DNA of 64,000 nt from Phenylobacterium sp. (GTDB taxonomy: Bacteria; Pseudomonadota; Alphaproteobacteria; Caulobacterales; Caulobacteraceae), in NCBI RefSeq assembly GCF_030681155.1, contig NZ_JAUXXE010000017.1, positions 1 to 64,000 on the forward strand. The letters run 5' to 3'. Below are positions 45,365 through 58,058 of this stretch, one piece after another. The notes under the pieces were generated by a model. The model saw only the letters and a program-made list of their open reading frames with translations. It was not told the origin of the DNA and made no database searches. The translations under genes were made by a program, and so were the position numbers. Positions within the stretch are counted from its first letter, which is position 1. Each line of letters opens with the position of its first letter.

Positions 45365-46645
45365 TCAGTCGTGATGCTCGTTCTTGAGCATCGACAGCGC
45401 CACCAGACTGATCAGGGCCGCGACACCCAGATAGACGCCCACCGGAACAAGACCGCCCTGGCTCGAAAGAGCCTGGGCGACCACTGGCGTCAGGCCGCCG
45501 CCGATGATGCCGCCGACATTGAAGGCCATCGAGGCGCCGGTGTAACGCACCCGCGCCGGGAACAGGCCCGGCAGGAAGGCGCCCAGGGGGCCGTAGACGA
45601 AGCCCATGGTTAGCAGCGCCAGGGACAGGAACGCCCAGCTGGACAGTAGCGAGTGCGCGCCTAGCATCGGGGCCAGCAGCACCCCGACCACCACCGCCAT
45701 CAGGCACCCGGCCATCAACACCCGGCGCGGATTGGTCGCGTCGGCCCAATAGCCCGCGATGACGATGCCGAGCGCCATGAAGCCAATGGCGCCCAGTTGG
45801 ACGCCCAGGAAGGTCTCGCGGCTATGCCCCTGAGTCTGGACGCCGTAGCCAAGCGCGAACGCTGTCGAGAGGTAGAACACCGCGAAGCAGGCCACCACGG
45901 CGAAGGTGCCGGCGATGGTGGGCATCAGGTGCCGCTTGAACAGTTCGGCCAGGGGCACGGTGGAAGGCGCTTCCTCCGCCAAGGCCTTGGCGAAGGACGG
46001 GGTCTCGGTGAGCTTGAGGCGCACCCAGAGGCCGACGCCGACCAGCAGGATGCTGCCCAGGAACGGGATCCGCCAGCCCCAGGACTGGAACTGCTCGGGG
46101 GTCAGCGCCATGCCGAGGATCAGGAAGAGGCCATTGGCGGCGATGAAGCCGACGGGGGCGCCGAGTTGCGGGAACATGCCATAACGCGCGCGCCATCCGG
46201 GCGGCGCGTTCTCCACCGCCAGCAGGGCCGCGCCGCCCCACTCGCCGCCGAGACCGAAACCTTGGCCGAAGCGCAAGAGGCACAGCAGGATTGGAGCCAG
46301 CGCCCCGGCCTGGGCGTAGGTCGGCAAGAAAGCGATGGCCACGGTCGACCCGCCCATCAGCATCAGCGAGGCGACCAGCGTCGACTTGCGCCCGATACGG
46401 TCGCCGTAGTGTCCGAACACCACCGCCCCGAGCGGCCGGGCGAAGAAGGCGACGGCCATCGTCGCGTAGGACGACAGCAACTGCATGGAAGGCGAAGCCG
46501 AGGGGAAGAACAGCGGGCCAAACACCAGCGAGGCGGCGGTGGCGTAGATGTAGAAGTCGTAGAACTCGACTGCGGTCCCGACCAGGCTGGCCGTCAGGAC
46601 TCTCCGCGTGGACGGTGGCGTCACCGCCGCTGAACTGTTCGCCAT
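45365..46645 (-). CDS. MFS transporter of the metabolite:H+ symporter type
   Basis: A 426-residue membrane protein with twelve helices. The ATG at 46645 follows GGGGAAAA; an in-frame start further up would add a basic leader. LVGTAVEFYDFYIYATAASL, then FGHYGDRIGRKSTLVASL and CLLRFGQGFGLGGEWGGAAL are signatures of the MHS group (proline/betaine, citrate and ketoglutarate carriers). The substrate is not determined by these. It is divergent from the aminotransferase gene, which suggests uptake of an amino or keto acid, but this is inference. Confidence 0.9.
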   Translation of the reverse strand: MANSSAAVTPPSTRRVLTASLVGTAVEFYDFYIYATAASLVFGPLFFPSASPSMQLLSSYATMAVAFFARPLGAVVFGHYGDRIGRKSTLVASLMLMGGSTVAIAFLPTYAQAGALAPILLCLLRFGQGFGLGGEWGGAALLAVENAPPGWRARYGMFPQLGAPVGFIAANGLFLILGMALTPEQFQSWGWRIPFLGSILLVGVGLWVRLKLTETPSFAKALAEEAPSTVPLAELFKRHLMPTIAGTFAVVACFAVFYLSTAFALGYGVQTQGHSRETFLGVQLGAIGFMALGIVIAGYWADATNPRRVLMAGCLMAVVVGVLLAPMLGAHSLLSSWAFLSLALLTMGFVYGPLGAFLPGLFPARVRYTGASMAFNVGGIIGGGLTPVVAQALSSQGGLVPVGVYLGVAALISLVALSMLKNEHHD

Positions 46646-46779
46646 CGTTTTCCCCGACCCTTTTGTGCGGACGGCTTCGCGCCTGAGACGGCGCAGGTCA
46701 AGTCGCCAACGCCGCATGAAGCGCCGCCGCGACCTGGAGCCGCGCTTGCCTTGACCGCTATGGTCGGCCAGATGGGCGC

Positions 46780-47922
46780 ATGTCGTCCATGATCGAACCG
46801 TTCCACGCCATCGCCATCAGCGGGCTCGCCCATCAGCTCAAGAGCGATGGGCGTTCGGTCATCCATATGGAATTCGGGCAACCTTCGACCGGCGCGCCGC
46901 GCGCAGCCATCGAGGCGGCCCACAAGATCCTCGACACCGATCCGATGGGCTATTGGGAAAGCCCTGAGCTGAAGGCCCGGATCGCCCGGCACTACAAGGA
47001 AAGCTATGGCGTCGATGTTCGCCCCGGCCAGCTCATCCTGACCTGCGGCGCGTCGCCCGCCCTAGTCCTGGCCCTATCCTCCTGCTTCTCCCCTGGCGAC
47101 CAGATCGCTTTGGCGCGGCCGGGCTACGTCGCTTACCGCAACACCCTGCGGGCCTTGCACATGGTTCCGGTGGAGCTCGAGTGCGGACCTGAGGAGCGGT
47201 TCCAGCTGAGCGCCGCCCGGCTGGCGGCTCTTGACCCAGCTCCGGCCGGCGTGATCCTGGCCAGCCCCGCCAACCCCACCGGGACGATCATTCCGGCCGC
47301 CGAACTGGAGGCGATCGCCAAGGTCTGCCGCGAGCGCGGCATCAAGATCATCTCCGACGAGATCTATCACGGGCTCAGCTATGTCGAGCCGGCCCGCTCG
47401 ATCCTGGAGTTCGAGCCGAGCGCGCTGGTGGTGAACAGCTTCTCGAAATATTTCAGCATGGCCGGCTGGCGGCTGGGCTGGTTGCTCAATCCGCCGGAGC
47501 ATGTGGAGCGGGCGCGGGCCTTCATGGGCGCGCTATTTCTGACGCCGCCTTCGCTCGCCCAGCATGCGGGCTTGGCGGCCATGGACAGCCGCGATGAATT
47601 GGAAGGCCATCTGGACGTCTATCGCCGCAACCGGACCCTGTTGCTGGAGGCGCTGCCGGCCCTCGGTCTCGACGCCATCGCGCCGCCGGACGGGGCCTTC
47701 TACATCTATGCCGACGTCGGCCATCTGACCCGCGACAGCCTGGAGTTCTGCCAGGTGCTGCTGCGCGACACCGGCGTGGCCACCGCCCCCGGCATCGACT
47801 TCGACCCGGTGGAGGGCGGTCACTTCATCCGCATGAGTTTTGCGGTCTCGACCGCCGAGATCGAAGAGGCGCTCACCCGCCTGAAGCCTTGGTTCGCGGC
47901 CCGCGAGCGCCTCGTCGTCTGA
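46780..47922 (+). CDS. Class I/II PLP-dependent aminotransferase
   Basis: A 380-residue fold-type I aminotransferase. MEFGQPSTGAPRAAIEAAHK, LTCGASPALVLALSSCFSPG, LASPANPTGTIIPAAEL, IISDEIYHGLSY, and SFSKYFSMAGWRLGW with the PLP-binding Lys are visible, as well as the C-terminal FIRMSFAVS Arg that holds the substrate carboxylate. The substrate may be aspartate or an aromatic amino acid; it is not determined. ATG 46780 and ATG 46789 are both possible starts. It is divergent from an MHS transporter. Confidence 0.92.
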   Translation: MSSMIEPFHAIAISGLAHQLKSDGRSVIHMEFGQPSTGAPRAAIEAAHKILDTDPMGYWESPELKARIARHYKESYGVDVRPGQLILTCGASPALVLALSSCFSPGDQIALARPGYVAYRNTLRALHMVPVELECGPEERFQLSAARLAALDPAPAGVILASPANPTGTIIPAAELEAIAKVCRERGIKIISDEIYHGLSYVEPARSILEFEPSALVVNSFSKYFSMAGWRLGWLLNPPEHVERARAFMGALFLTPPSLAQHAGLAAMDSRDELEGHLDVYRRNRTLLLEALPALGLDAIAPPDGAFYIYADVGHLTRDSLEFCQVLLRDTGVATAPGIDFDPVEGGHFIRMSFAVSTAEIEEALTRLKPWFAARERLVV

Positions 47923-47925
47923 CGC

Positions 47926-48039
47926 CTACTTCTTGGGCGTGATCGGCGACAGGAAGGACTTGCTCACCTCGGCGGGCTTGTCCTTCACCGTCTTCGGCTT
48001 TCGGACTTCGCGATTGCTCTTCTTTTGGCCCTTGGCCAT
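47926..48039 (-). CDS. Very small basic conserved protein
   Basis: A 37-residue Lys-rich protein starting at ATG 48039 (AKGQKKSNREVRKPKTVKD) and ending FLSPITPKK. AAGGAA precedes the start at a good distance. Short proteins of this kind, beginning MAKGQKKSNRE, occur in many alphaproteobacteria; their role is unknown. It ends 4 bases from the stop of the convergent aminotransferase gene. Confidence 0.7.
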   Translation of the reverse strand: MAKGQKKSNREVRKPKTVKDKPAEVSKSFLSPITPKK

Positions 48040-48076
48040 GGCGCGTTCCTTTCAGAAACGAAACGACTATCGAAGT

Positions 48077-48412
48077 TCAGACGTCGGTGGCGCGGGTCTC
48101 AGCAGAGGCGGCGAGCGCCAACTGCGAGCGCTTGCGCGCATAGGTTTGGTCGGTGACGAAGGCGCTGACCGCGCGGCGGTGATGGCGGTCGCGCTCCAGC
48201 GAATGGAAATGCTGGCGCAATAGGCGAAAGACCCAGACCTCCACCCCGACTTCGTCGCTGGCCGCCAAGGGCGACGCACGCGCGGCGGCCAAGGTTTCGC
48301 TCACCAGCGCCTTGGCCTCGTTGGCGTCCCGAGTCATGCGGATGGCCGATTCCAGAAGCCGCGGCTCCAGGGCCATGATCTCCTGACGGCGTTCCTGGGA
48401 TAGACCGCTCAT
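48077..48412 (-). CDS. Orphan sigma-region-2-like protein
   Basis: A 111-residue protein. RRQEIMALEPRLLESAIRMT and AKALVSETLAAARA, then VWVFRLLRQHFHSLERDRHH follow the pattern of ECF sigma region 2 (helix, DAxEAxxLVQET-like, LFRILRN-like end). There is no region 4 for the -35 element. Such short forms could be decoys or anti-sigma-related. The ATG at 48412 is clear. It lies just upstream of the 37-aa gene on the same strand. Confidence 0.6.
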   Translation of the reverse strand: MSGLSQERRQEIMALEPRLLESAIRMTRDANEAKALVSETLAAARASPLAASDEVGVEVWVFRLLRQHFHSLERDRHHRRAVSAFVTDQTYARKRSQLALAASAETRATDV

Positions 48413-48885
48413 AGGCGAACCAGTGAAGCACAGGCCGGCTCAGGCGCCTGATGGTCCCGCCGCTGAAGGGGGCCTTCCAAAATGAGCGTCATGTTCGAAG
48501 CTTTCCGGAGCGGAGGCGAAGACACGCGACGCATGTCGATTTGCACCCTTCCCGGCCGAGCGGCCAGCATCCGTTAGCGCATCATACCACGCCATCGACT
48601 TGATTTCGCGCGCTATCGATAAGGGTATGGCGTTCGAGACTCCCGCCATTCTCAAAATAGCGATTTCATTGGCAGATTTCCGAAAACAATCGCTACCCGA
48701 TACAGGCGCCTTTTCTCACTTTCTGAAAATAAATATCAGCCGCACGCGGTCAGCTTCACCATCGGAATTTCAGTTTTACTGGCGCAACGCGAGATGAAGG
48801 CCCATATTTGCGGTGTGCGCCGTCGAGCCCGCACCGCTAGGCAAGCGGTCGATCTGGTCCGACGCGGCGCCCTTTCGAGATCCCG
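48413..48885. other. AT-shifted intergenic region
   Basis: A 473-base gap. Bases about 48590-48790 are markedly richer in A and T than the surroundings. Short frames on both strands (48440-48655 minus, 48600-48797 plus, a 31-residue frame near 48481) have no ribosome site or family pattern and are not called. It may be a decayed or transferred fragment plus the promoter of the following small genes. Confidence 0.45.
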
Positions 48886-48981
48886 ATGCCCGCCCTCTTC
48901 ATTGCATCCGCCGTCTGCGTCCTGGCGGCCCTGGCTGTTCCAGCCGTCTACGCTTTTCGCCGCCCGGAGCGCCGCCGTTGA
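48886..48981 (+). CDS. Small single-span membrane protein
   Basis: A 31-residue frame from ATG 48886 (PALFIASAVCVLAALAVPAV, then an Arg-rich end). It has one hydrophobic span and a positive C-terminus. The following gene starts with a TTG that overlaps its stop (TTGA). No homologue is recalled. The coupling to the next gene is the main support. Confidence 0.5.
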   Translation: MPALFIASAVCVLAALAVPAVYAFRRPERRR

Positions 48982-49217
48982 AGGCGCTTAAGCGCGCTGC
49001 GCCACGGATCTGCACCTTCCGCGCCGGCCTTCGGGGCGGTGTCTGGCAGGTGACGCGCGACTATGTCTTCCATGGCGAATACGCCAGCCGCGAGGAAGCG
49101 GCCGAAGGCGCCTGCAATGCGGCCCGCTCGCTTGAGGCGGCGGGTGGCGCGGCTCGGGTCCTGGCCACGCCCGGCGACACGCCCATCCCCCATCACACCT
49201 CACGCTCCAAGCCCTAG
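48978..49217 (+). CDS. Small conserved protein, DUF2188-like
   Basis: A 79-residue protein starting at TTG 48978, with GGAG (48965-48968) nine bases before. FRAGLRGGVWQVTRDYVFHG, then GEYASREEAAEGACNAARSL resembles DUF2188-type folds (VxxxGxWxVxxxG...SxxEAxxxA), seen in many alphaproteobacterial stress proteins. The C-terminus is a His/Pro/Ser tail. It lies just before the stress promoter of catalase. A possible link to general stress is inference. Confidence 0.6.
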   Translation: MKALKRAAPRICTFRAGLRGGVWQVTRDYVFHGEYASREEAAEGACNAARSLEAAGGAARVLATPGDTPIPHHTSRSKP

Positions 49218-49241
49218 GCCTGCCACGCGGCGTCTATTGGA

Positions 49242-49266
49242 GGAACCTTCGCCACCCCGAACGGTT
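49242..49266 (+). promoter_or_regulatory. EcfG-type promoter of katE
   Basis: GGAAC at 49242-49246 and GGTT at 49263-49266 are separated by 16 bases, one base off the GGAAC-N16-CGTT consensus. It is 36 bases before ATG 49303. Large catalases are common EcfG targets in alphaproteobacteria. Confidence 0.65.
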
Positions 49267-49302
49267 CAGCGCTCATTCCAATAATCAGCGCGAGGACCGG
49301 CC

Positions 49303-51393
<2,091 letters not shown>

Positions 51394-51446
51394 GCCTACG
51401 GCAATCAACTGAGAGGCGCTCAGTCTCAAGAGTGCGGAGGACATGC

Positions 51447-52028
51447 ATGCACAGGCGCCTGTTGATCTCATCGGCCTTGGCCGCGCTGCTCGCGCCTAGT
51501 GTTGGGTTCGCCCAGGGCCAAGGACATGGTCGTCCCGGCGAGGGGCGACCGCCGGGCGGGGGTAATCCGGGCCACGGCGGGTCGCGGCCGCCCCCGGGCG
51601 GCGGCCGCCCGCCAAGCGGCGGCGGACATCCGCCATCGGGAGGTGGTGGAGGGCATCCTCCTGGCCAAGGCGGCGGTGGCCGACCGCCCGGATCGGGCGG
51701 TGGCGGACGTCCGCCACAACCCCATCCGCCGCGCCCGCCCGTCCCGAACGGTCCCTACCGTCCTGGAGGCGGCAGGCCGCCGAACTTCCGTCCCGTACCG
51801 GGACCACGGTGGCGCTATCCGCCCGGTTACAACTATCGGCGTTGGAACCCGGGGCTCATTCTGCCGTCGGTCTTCCTGAGCTCTGCCTACTTCTATGACG
51901 ACTATTGGCGCATGGGCTTGGCTGGCCCGCCCTACGGCTATCGCTGGGTGCGATACGGGCCCGATCTGCTGCTGGTCGAGATCAGGACCGGCCGCATCGT
52001 CGATGTGATCTACGGTGCCTTCTACTGA
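51447..52028 (+). CDS. RcnB-family exported protein with Gly-Pro low-complexity region
   Basis: A 193-residue protein. The signal peptide ([18 protein letters not shown], cleavage near residue 22) is followed by about 90 residues of [14 protein letters not shown] repeats. The C-terminal domain has [20 protein letters not shown] and [20 protein letters not shown], the RcnB pattern of periplasmic proteins tied to Ni/Co balance in some bacteria. The low-complexity part is encoded by degenerate GC repeats. The ATG at 51447 follows GCGGAGGAC; an ATG four bases earlier is out of frame. Confidence 0.8.
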   Translation: MHRRLLISSALAALLAPSVGFAQGQGHGRPGEGRPPGGGNPGHGGSRPPPGGGRPPSGGGHPPSGGGGGHPPGQGGGGRPPGSGGGGRPPQPHPPRPPVPNGPYRPGGGRPPNFRPVPGPRWRYPPGYNYRRWNPGLILPSVFLSSAYFYDDYWRMGLAGPPYGYRWVRYGPDLLLVEIRTGRIVDVIYGAFY

Positions 52029-52114
52029 GGTCCTGGCGCGGCGCGCAGCCGCAATGGGCGCTTGAACGTCTCTGCCCTATCGCGCGCCGCGCCGAGTCCG
52101 GCTATTACGCGCGC

Positions 52115-54313
52115 ATGAGCGCTCAGCCTGCAAAGACCCTCCGCGAAACCGCCGCCGAGTACGGCCTGAAGTCGGAAGAATACGACGTCATCCTGCAACG
52201 CCTGAACCGGGAGCCGAACCCGGTCGAACTGGGCGTGTTCTCAGTGATGTGGAGCGAGCACTGCTCCTACAAATCCAGCAAAATCCACCTGGGCAAGTTC
52301 CCCACGACGGGACCCCGCGTGATCTGCGGACCGGGCGAGAACGCCGGTGTCATCGATATCGGCGACGGCCAGGCCTGCATCTTCAAGATGGAAAGCCACA
52401 ACCACCCGTCCTACATCGAGCCCTATCAGGGCGCGGCGACCGGCGTCGGCGGCATCATGCGCGACGTCTTCACCATGGGCGCGCGTCCCATCGCCCTGCT
52501 GAACGCCCTGCGCTTCGGTGATCCCAGCCACCCGAAAACAAAGCGCCTGGTGTCGGGCGTGGTCAGCGGCATCGGCGGCTATGGCAACTGCGTGGGCGTG
52601 CCCACCGTGGCCGGCGAGACCAACTTCCACCGCGGCTATGACGGCAACATCCTGGTCAACGCCATGTGCGTGGGCATGGCCGACGCCGACAAGATCTTCT
52701 ACTCGGCCGCCCCCGCCGCCGGCCTGCCGGTCGTGTACTTCGGTTCGAAGACCGGCCGCGACGGCATCCACGGCGCGACCATGGCCTCGGCCGAGTTCGA
52801 CGACGCCTCCGACGAGAAGCGCCCGACCGTCCAGGTCGGGGACCCCTTCGCCGAAAAGCTGCTGATCGAAGCGACCCTGGAGCTGATGGCTTCGGGCGCG
52901 GTGGCCGCCATCCAGGACATGGGCGCCGCTGGCCTCACCTCCTCGTCGGTCGAGATGGCCGGCAAGGGCGGGGTCGGCATCGAGCTTGACCTCGACATGG
53001 TGCCTCAGCGCGAAGACGGCATGAGCGCCTACGAGATGATGCTGTCGGAGAGCCAGGAGCGGATGCTGGCGATCCTGAAGCCCGGCCGCGAGGCTGACGG
53101 TCAGCGTATTTTCGAGAAGTGGGGCCTGGACGCCGCCACCATCGGGGTCACCACCGACACTGGCCACATGGTGCTGAAGCACAAGGGCGAGATCGTCTGC
53201 GACGTGCCGCTGGCCCCGCTGTTCGACGACGCCCCGCTGTATGACCGCCCGTGGGTCGCGACCCCGGCGCCGGCGCGCCTGGCCCCTGCCGACGTGGCTG
53301 CGCCGGCCGACTATGCCGAAGCAGTGCTAAAGTTGATGAGCGCACCGGACATGGCCTCCAAGCGCTGGCTCTGGGAGCAGTACGACCGTCACGTGATGGC
53401 CGACACCCTGGAGGACAGCGCCACCGGCGCCGACGCTGGGATCGTCCGTGTCCACGGCGGCCGCAAGGCCCTGGCCGTGACCTCCGACTGCACCCCGCGC
53501 TATGTGCTGAACGACGCTTACGAAGGCGGTAAGCAGGTGGTCGCCGAGGCCTGGCGCTACCTGACCGCCGTCGGCTCCGACCCGATCGCCAACACCGACA
53601 ACCTGAATTTCGGTAATCCCGAGCGCCCGGAGATCATGGGCCAGAACGTCCGCGCCATCGAAGGCATGGCCGAGGCCTGCCGCGCCCTCGACTTCCCGGT
53701 CGTGAGCGGCAACGTCTCGCTCTATAACGAGACCAACGGTCAGGCCATTCCGCCGACCCCCACCGTGGGCGCCGTGGGCCTGATCCCCGACTATGCGTTC
53801 CGCGCCGACTTCGCCGGCATGAAGGCTGGCGACGCCCTGGTGCTGGTGGGCGACACCGTCGGCGAACTGGGCGCCAGCATGTATCTGCGTGAAATCCTCG
53901 GTCGTGAGGACGGCGCGCCGCCGCCGGTCGACCTGGCCCATGAGCGCAAGGTCGGCGACGTGGTGCGCAAGCTGGTCCTGTCCGGCGACGTAACGGTCGT
54001 TCACGACTTGTCGGATGGCGGCCTGATCGCCGCGGCGGCCGAAATGGCGCTGGCCTCCAAGCTCGGCCTAAACTTGAACGCGCCGGAGAGCGCCGCCCAT
54101 GCAACTTTGTTCGGCGAGGACCAGGCCCGTTATCTGATCGCGGTGAAGGACCCGGCGGTCGTGCTGGACGCCGCCAAGGCGGCGGGTGTGACTGCGAGCG
54201 TCATCGGCCAAGCCGGGGGCGAGGATATCGCGGTCGAGGGTCTGTTCACCCTCCCGCTCGCCAAGCTGCGTGACGCGCATGAAGGATGGATGCCCACCTA
54301 TATGGGCGGTTGA
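52115..54313 (+). CDS. purL: FGAM synthase subunit PurL
   Basis: A 732-residue enzyme of the small PurL type that uses ammonia from PurQ to make formylglycinamidine ribotide. [46 protein letters not shown]-like [29 protein letters not shown] and [12 protein letters not shown] are in order, as is [20 protein letters not shown] near the end. The ATG at 52115 is the usual start. In many alphaproteobacteria purL follows purQ directly; here about 12 kb of other genes separate them. Confidence 0.97.
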   Translation: MSAQPAKTLRETAAEYGLKSEEYDVILQRLNREPNPVELGVFSVMWSEHCSYKSSKIHLGKFPTTGPRVICGPGENAGVIDIGDGQACIFKMESHNHPSYIEPYQGAATGVGGIMRDVFTMGARPIALLNALRFGDPSHPKTKRLVSGVVSGIGGYGNCVGVPTVAGETNFHRGYDGNILVNAMCVGMADADKIFYSAAPAAGLPVVYFGSKTGRDGIHGATMASAEFDDASDEKRPTVQVGDPFAEKLLIEATLELMASGAVAAIQDMGAAGLTSSSVEMAGKGGVGIELDLDMVPQREDGMSAYEMMLSESQERMLAILKPGREADGQRIFEKWGLDAATIGVTTDTGHMVLKHKGEIVCDVPLAPLFDDAPLYDRPWVATPAPARLAPADVAAPADYAEAVLKLMSAPDMASKRWLWEQYDRHVMADTLEDSATGADAGIVRVHGGRKALAVTSDCTPRYVLNDAYEGGKQVVAEAWRYLTAVGSDPIANTDNLNFGNPERPEIMGQNVRAIEGMAEACRALDFPVVSGNVSLYNETNGQAIPPTPTVGAVGLIPDYAFRADFAGMKAGDALVLVGDTVGELGASMYLREILGREDGAPPPVDLAHERKVGDVVRKLVLSGDVTVVHDLSDGGLIAAAAEMALASKLGLNLNAPESAAHATLFGEDQARYLIAVKDPAVVLDAAKAAGVTASVIGQAGGEDIAVEGLFTLPLAKLRDAHEGWMPTYMGG

Positions 54314-54351
54314 TACGCATCCAGATCGGCGGTTGGTTCGTACCCTCAAGT

Positions 54352-55157
54352 ATGAAGCCAGCCGCGATCGTCCTCCCTCTTCTGCTCACAGCCTGCGCCA
54401 GCCCGGCTACCAAGTCGGGCTTTCTTTCGACCTATGATGGGATGGCGCCGCGGACTGATACGGTGCGCGCGAAGGTCACCCAGCGCCGCGACGAGGCGCG
54501 CTTGGCAGGCGTCCAGAAAGTCGCGCTGGAGCCGGCGGTGCTCGCCGCCAACGCGCCTTGGCTGACGGCGCCCGAGCGTCGGCTGCTGTTGCGGGAGATC
54601 GACGCTCAGCTCTGTTTTGAACTTTCAGAGCGCTACGAGATCGTCCAGCGATCGGCCGGCGCTCATCGCGTCCGCGCCGCCGTGACCGCGGTCGAACCGA
54701 CGGGCCGAGTGAGTTCTGCAGCTTCAGCAGCGGCCAGCTTCTTCATTCCAGGCCCGCTGGGCCTGAGGGCGCCGGGCACGCTGGGTTCGCTTGCGGCCGA
54801 AGCTGAATTGCTGGACGGCGACCAACAGATCGCGGCTATCGCCTGGAACCGGGCGGCGACGCCCGTTGGCACCGACAACCCGTCTCTCAGCCGAGTGGGC
54901 GACGCCCTGCAGTTCGCTGAACCGTTTGCCGACGCGGCAGCCGCGGCGATGACCGCGCCCGGCGCACAGCCTCGGAAGATCGGCACGCCCGATCCCTGCG
55001 CGCAATTTGGCGCCCGCTTTCGCGTTGAAGGCTTCGCGGCCAAGTTCGCAACCGGCCTCTATGTACCTGAGATGAGCGGGGCCAAGGCCAGCGAAGTTGC
55101 TGACGAGACGCCGCCCCCGTCGCCTGACACAGGCGGCTTCGGCCCTGGCTCCGAGCC

Positions 55158-55161
<4 letters not shown>
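54352..55161 (+). CDS. DUF3313-like lipoprotein
   Basis: A 269-residue lipoprotein. The ATG at 54352 begins a signal with the lipobox LLTAC at residues 11-15; the frame upstream lies inside purL and is not used. The mature part has KSGFLSTYDGMAPRTDTVRA and VQKVALEPAVLAANAPWLTA, with RRLLLREIDAQLCFELSERY, fitting DUF3313, a family of outer-membrane-type lipoproteins with no known function. The stop codon overlaps that of the convergent PEP-CTERM gene (CTAG). Confidence 0.75.
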
Positions 55162-55982
<821 letters not shown>

Positions 55983-56336
55983 TGCTCTTTCCCAAGCACT
56001 ACGAAAGTGACCGGTGGAATACATATACAAATACGTTCATCCGGGGCGGGCACACCAAAGAGTGGTGGAGTAGCCGCCAGGAAGACGAGATTTATACGGA
56101 CGCCGCCCGAGTTAGGATGTCATTTAAAGCAACATCGGCGCCAGGAGAACCGCTGGGCCGGACACAATCTGTAAACAATTGTATTGGTAGGCGAAATATT
56201 CGCCGCTACGGCGAATTCTCCCGCTAGAATGTATCGAAATGCCCACGATCGGCGGACACCTGCAGCCGGAGCGGGTTTCGCGATTCTCCCGAACCCTAAG
56301 CTGTGTAGCAAAATGATCCGCGCGAGGATCCAAGTG
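55983..56336. promoter_or_regulatory. Intergenic region with a GGCGAA palindrome
   Basis: A 354-base gap between two minus-strand genes. At 56190-56204 GGCGAA and TTCGCC flank ATA perfectly, and another GGCGAATTC follows at 56210. ACAATTGT lies just to the left. These are candidate operators of the polyglycine PEP-CTERM gene. No gene is supported in the gap. Confidence 0.4.
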
Positions 56337-57002
56337 CTATTCGGCGGCTTGACCCGCTCGTTCGTGGCGCTTTTGGGAGGCGTACCTAGCGCCAGTCGAG
56401 CCTCCGAAGTCCATCACGCACATTGTCGCGTAGTCCCTGTGGGGACCGCAGCTGACGCCGACGACCTCGAAGCCGTTGTGGAAAATGTTGCGGCGGTGTC
56501 CGCGGCTCGGCACGCCGCTGTCGATGATGAGTTCACGCACCGTATCGGCGGCGGTCGGCGGGCCATAGGCGATGTTCTCGGCCAGAATGGCGCTGGGTTC
56601 CGCGCCATGACGCCGAAGCCGCTCATAGAAACGTTCGCCGTCAGGGCTGTTGTGGCCCACGTGGCCGGCCGCGCCCTGGCTCTCGACATGCTCAAGCGCC
56701 GCTGTGGCCAGAATGTCGTCAGGTTCGAGGGGCGGCAAAGGGGTTTGGCGCAACAGCGCATCGACGGCTTCAGCCAAGGCTTCAGGATCGCTCGGCTGCC
56801 CACCGGCTTGCAGGGCGCGCCCCCAGTCGGTGACCGGCTGCAACATCAACCGACGCGCATATTCCTGCGGATGGGCACGCGCGAAATTGATCTCGGCGAG
56901 GATCGCATCCTCCATCGGGCCAGCGACGGCCGCCGCAGGCGCGGACAGGCTGAGCGCGAGACCGGCCAACAGGCCCAAATATGCTGGAAACCGAAACTGC
57001 AA
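56337..57002 (-). CDS. CAP (SCP-like) domain protein, exported
   Basis: A 221-residue protein from TTG 57002. The signal peptide ends near AVAG (residue 28). The CAP domain contains ILAEINFARAHPQEYARRL, then LEHVESQGAAGHVGHNSPDG (two His of the metal cavity), ILAENIAYGPPTAAD and GHRRNIFHNGFEVVGVSC. The role is unknown; bacterial CAP proteins are widespread. Compared with the CAP-RTX protein at 27514, this one uses an N-terminal signal. The upstream gap is AT-rich. Confidence 0.85.
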   Translation of the reverse strand: MQFRFPAYLGLLAGLALSLSAPAAAVAGPMEDAILAEINFARAHPQEYARRLMLQPVTDWGRALQAGGQPSDPEALAEAVDALLRQTPLPPLEPDDILATAALEHVESQGAAGHVGHNSPDGERFYERLRRHGAEPSAILAENIAYGPPTAADTVRELIIDSGVPSRGHRRNIFHNGFEVVGVSCGPHRDYATMCVMDFGGSTGARYASQKRHERAGQAAE

Positions 57003-57305
57003 CTCGCCCGCCTGTCAGATGATTTGACAGACGCATCGTGCGACTTGTGCGTATAAGCGAACTTAAGTTTATTGGTTGATGGATACAGTTAAATTACGAA
57101 TAATTTTCCATCAAAATCGAATATATATCAGAATAGAATTCAACATACTTCTCTATTTGCTGTTCCAAATCACGACAGAGATCTATTTTATCATTAATTT
57201 CACCCTACAGCCAAATCTCGCCAAGCATCGAGCGCTGCGGTCGGGCTTGAGGTCACGCACTTTTCGCTTCCCCGACGACCGCTTCGGTGATCTTTCCTGA
57301 CCGAC
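57003..57305. other. AT-rich intergenic region
   Basis: About 57055-57225 is unusually AT-rich. A 74-residue plus-strand frame (57076-57300) begins inside it but has no ribosome site, so no gene is called. The region likely holds promoters for the divergent CAP gene and dsbA. Confidence 0.45.
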
Positions 57306-58058
57306 ATGCCCCTTACCGCTCCGCAAACGATGATTGCCCGAATAGTCGCTGGTCTTGCCTGCCTGCTCCTGGTCGCCGGATGCAGTCGCCAGGAAGACAA
57401 GGCCTTCGAAAAGCAGATGCGCGAGTATCTCCTGGCCCACCCGGAGGTGATCCAAGAAGCGGCCATCAAGCTGAGGCAAAAACAGGCTGCGGCGTCCGCG
57501 AGCGTGTTGAAGAATGCACAGGCTCGCCTGGAGCGCGACCCACGGGATTTTGTCGCCAACCCGAACGGCGCGATCACCGTCGTCCAATTCTACGACTACC
57601 GCTGCACCTATTGTCAGGCCATCGCACCAGAGGTGTTGAAACTGATCGCCAACACCCCTGATGTCCGCGTGGTCTTCAAGGAACACCCGGTGTTCGGCAG
57701 CGTCTCCGACTCCGCGGCCAAGGTGGCGTTAACGCCTCAGGGCCAGAGCAAGGGGCTGGAACTCTATCGCGGGCTGATGAGCCAGAAGAAGCTCACCGAG
57801 CCACGGCTCGATACCGTGATCAGCAGCCTCGGTCTCAATCCCCAGGCGGTGCGGGCTGCGGCGGGCGATCCGGCCATCGCCAAGCACATCCAGGACACCC
57901 GCGCCCTGGCCCAAGAGATCAACATCACCGGGACGCCGACCTTCCTGGTCGCCGGTCAGGTTATCCAGGGCGCCGACATGGACAAGCTCGACCAGGCGAT
58001 CAAGCGCGCTCGGAGCGCATCCTATGAAGCGCTCGCGAGCACGCCCGCCCACCGCTAG
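57306..58058 (+). CDS. DsbA-family thiol oxidoreductase, lipoprotein
   Basis: A 250-residue thioredoxin-like protein. The N-terminal signal has lipobox LLVAGC (Cys26). KQMREYLLAHPEVIQEAAIK is the helical DsbA_N-type segment that precedes the catalytic fold. YDYRCTYCQAIAPEV gives the CTYC motif at Cys100 and Cys103, and ITGTPTFLVAGQVIQGAD the cis-Pro loop. It is similar to ScsC/DsbA-like periplasmic disulphide enzymes. The stop overlaps that of convergent cinA (CTAG). Confidence 0.88.
   Translation: MPLTAPQTMIARIVAGLACLLLVAGCSRQEDKAFEKQMREYLLAHPEVIQEAAIKLRQKQAAASASVLKNAQARLERDPRDFVANPNGAITVVQFYDYRCTYCQAIAPEVLKLIANTPDVRVVFKEHPVFGSVSDSAAKVALTPQGQSKGLELYRGLMSQKKLTEPRLDTVISSLGLNPQAVRAAAGDPAIAKHIQDTRALAQEINITGTPTFLVAGQVIQGADMDKLDQAIKRARSASYEALASTPAHR

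Noticed and set aside
48440..48797. Two short frames on opposite strands
   Set aside because: Neither has a ribosome site or family pattern; the region is better described as intergenic.
57076..57300. A 74-residue plus-strand frame in AT-rich DNA
   Set aside because: The residue composition reflects AT-rich DNA, there is no ribosome site, and it ends inside the dsbA promoter region.
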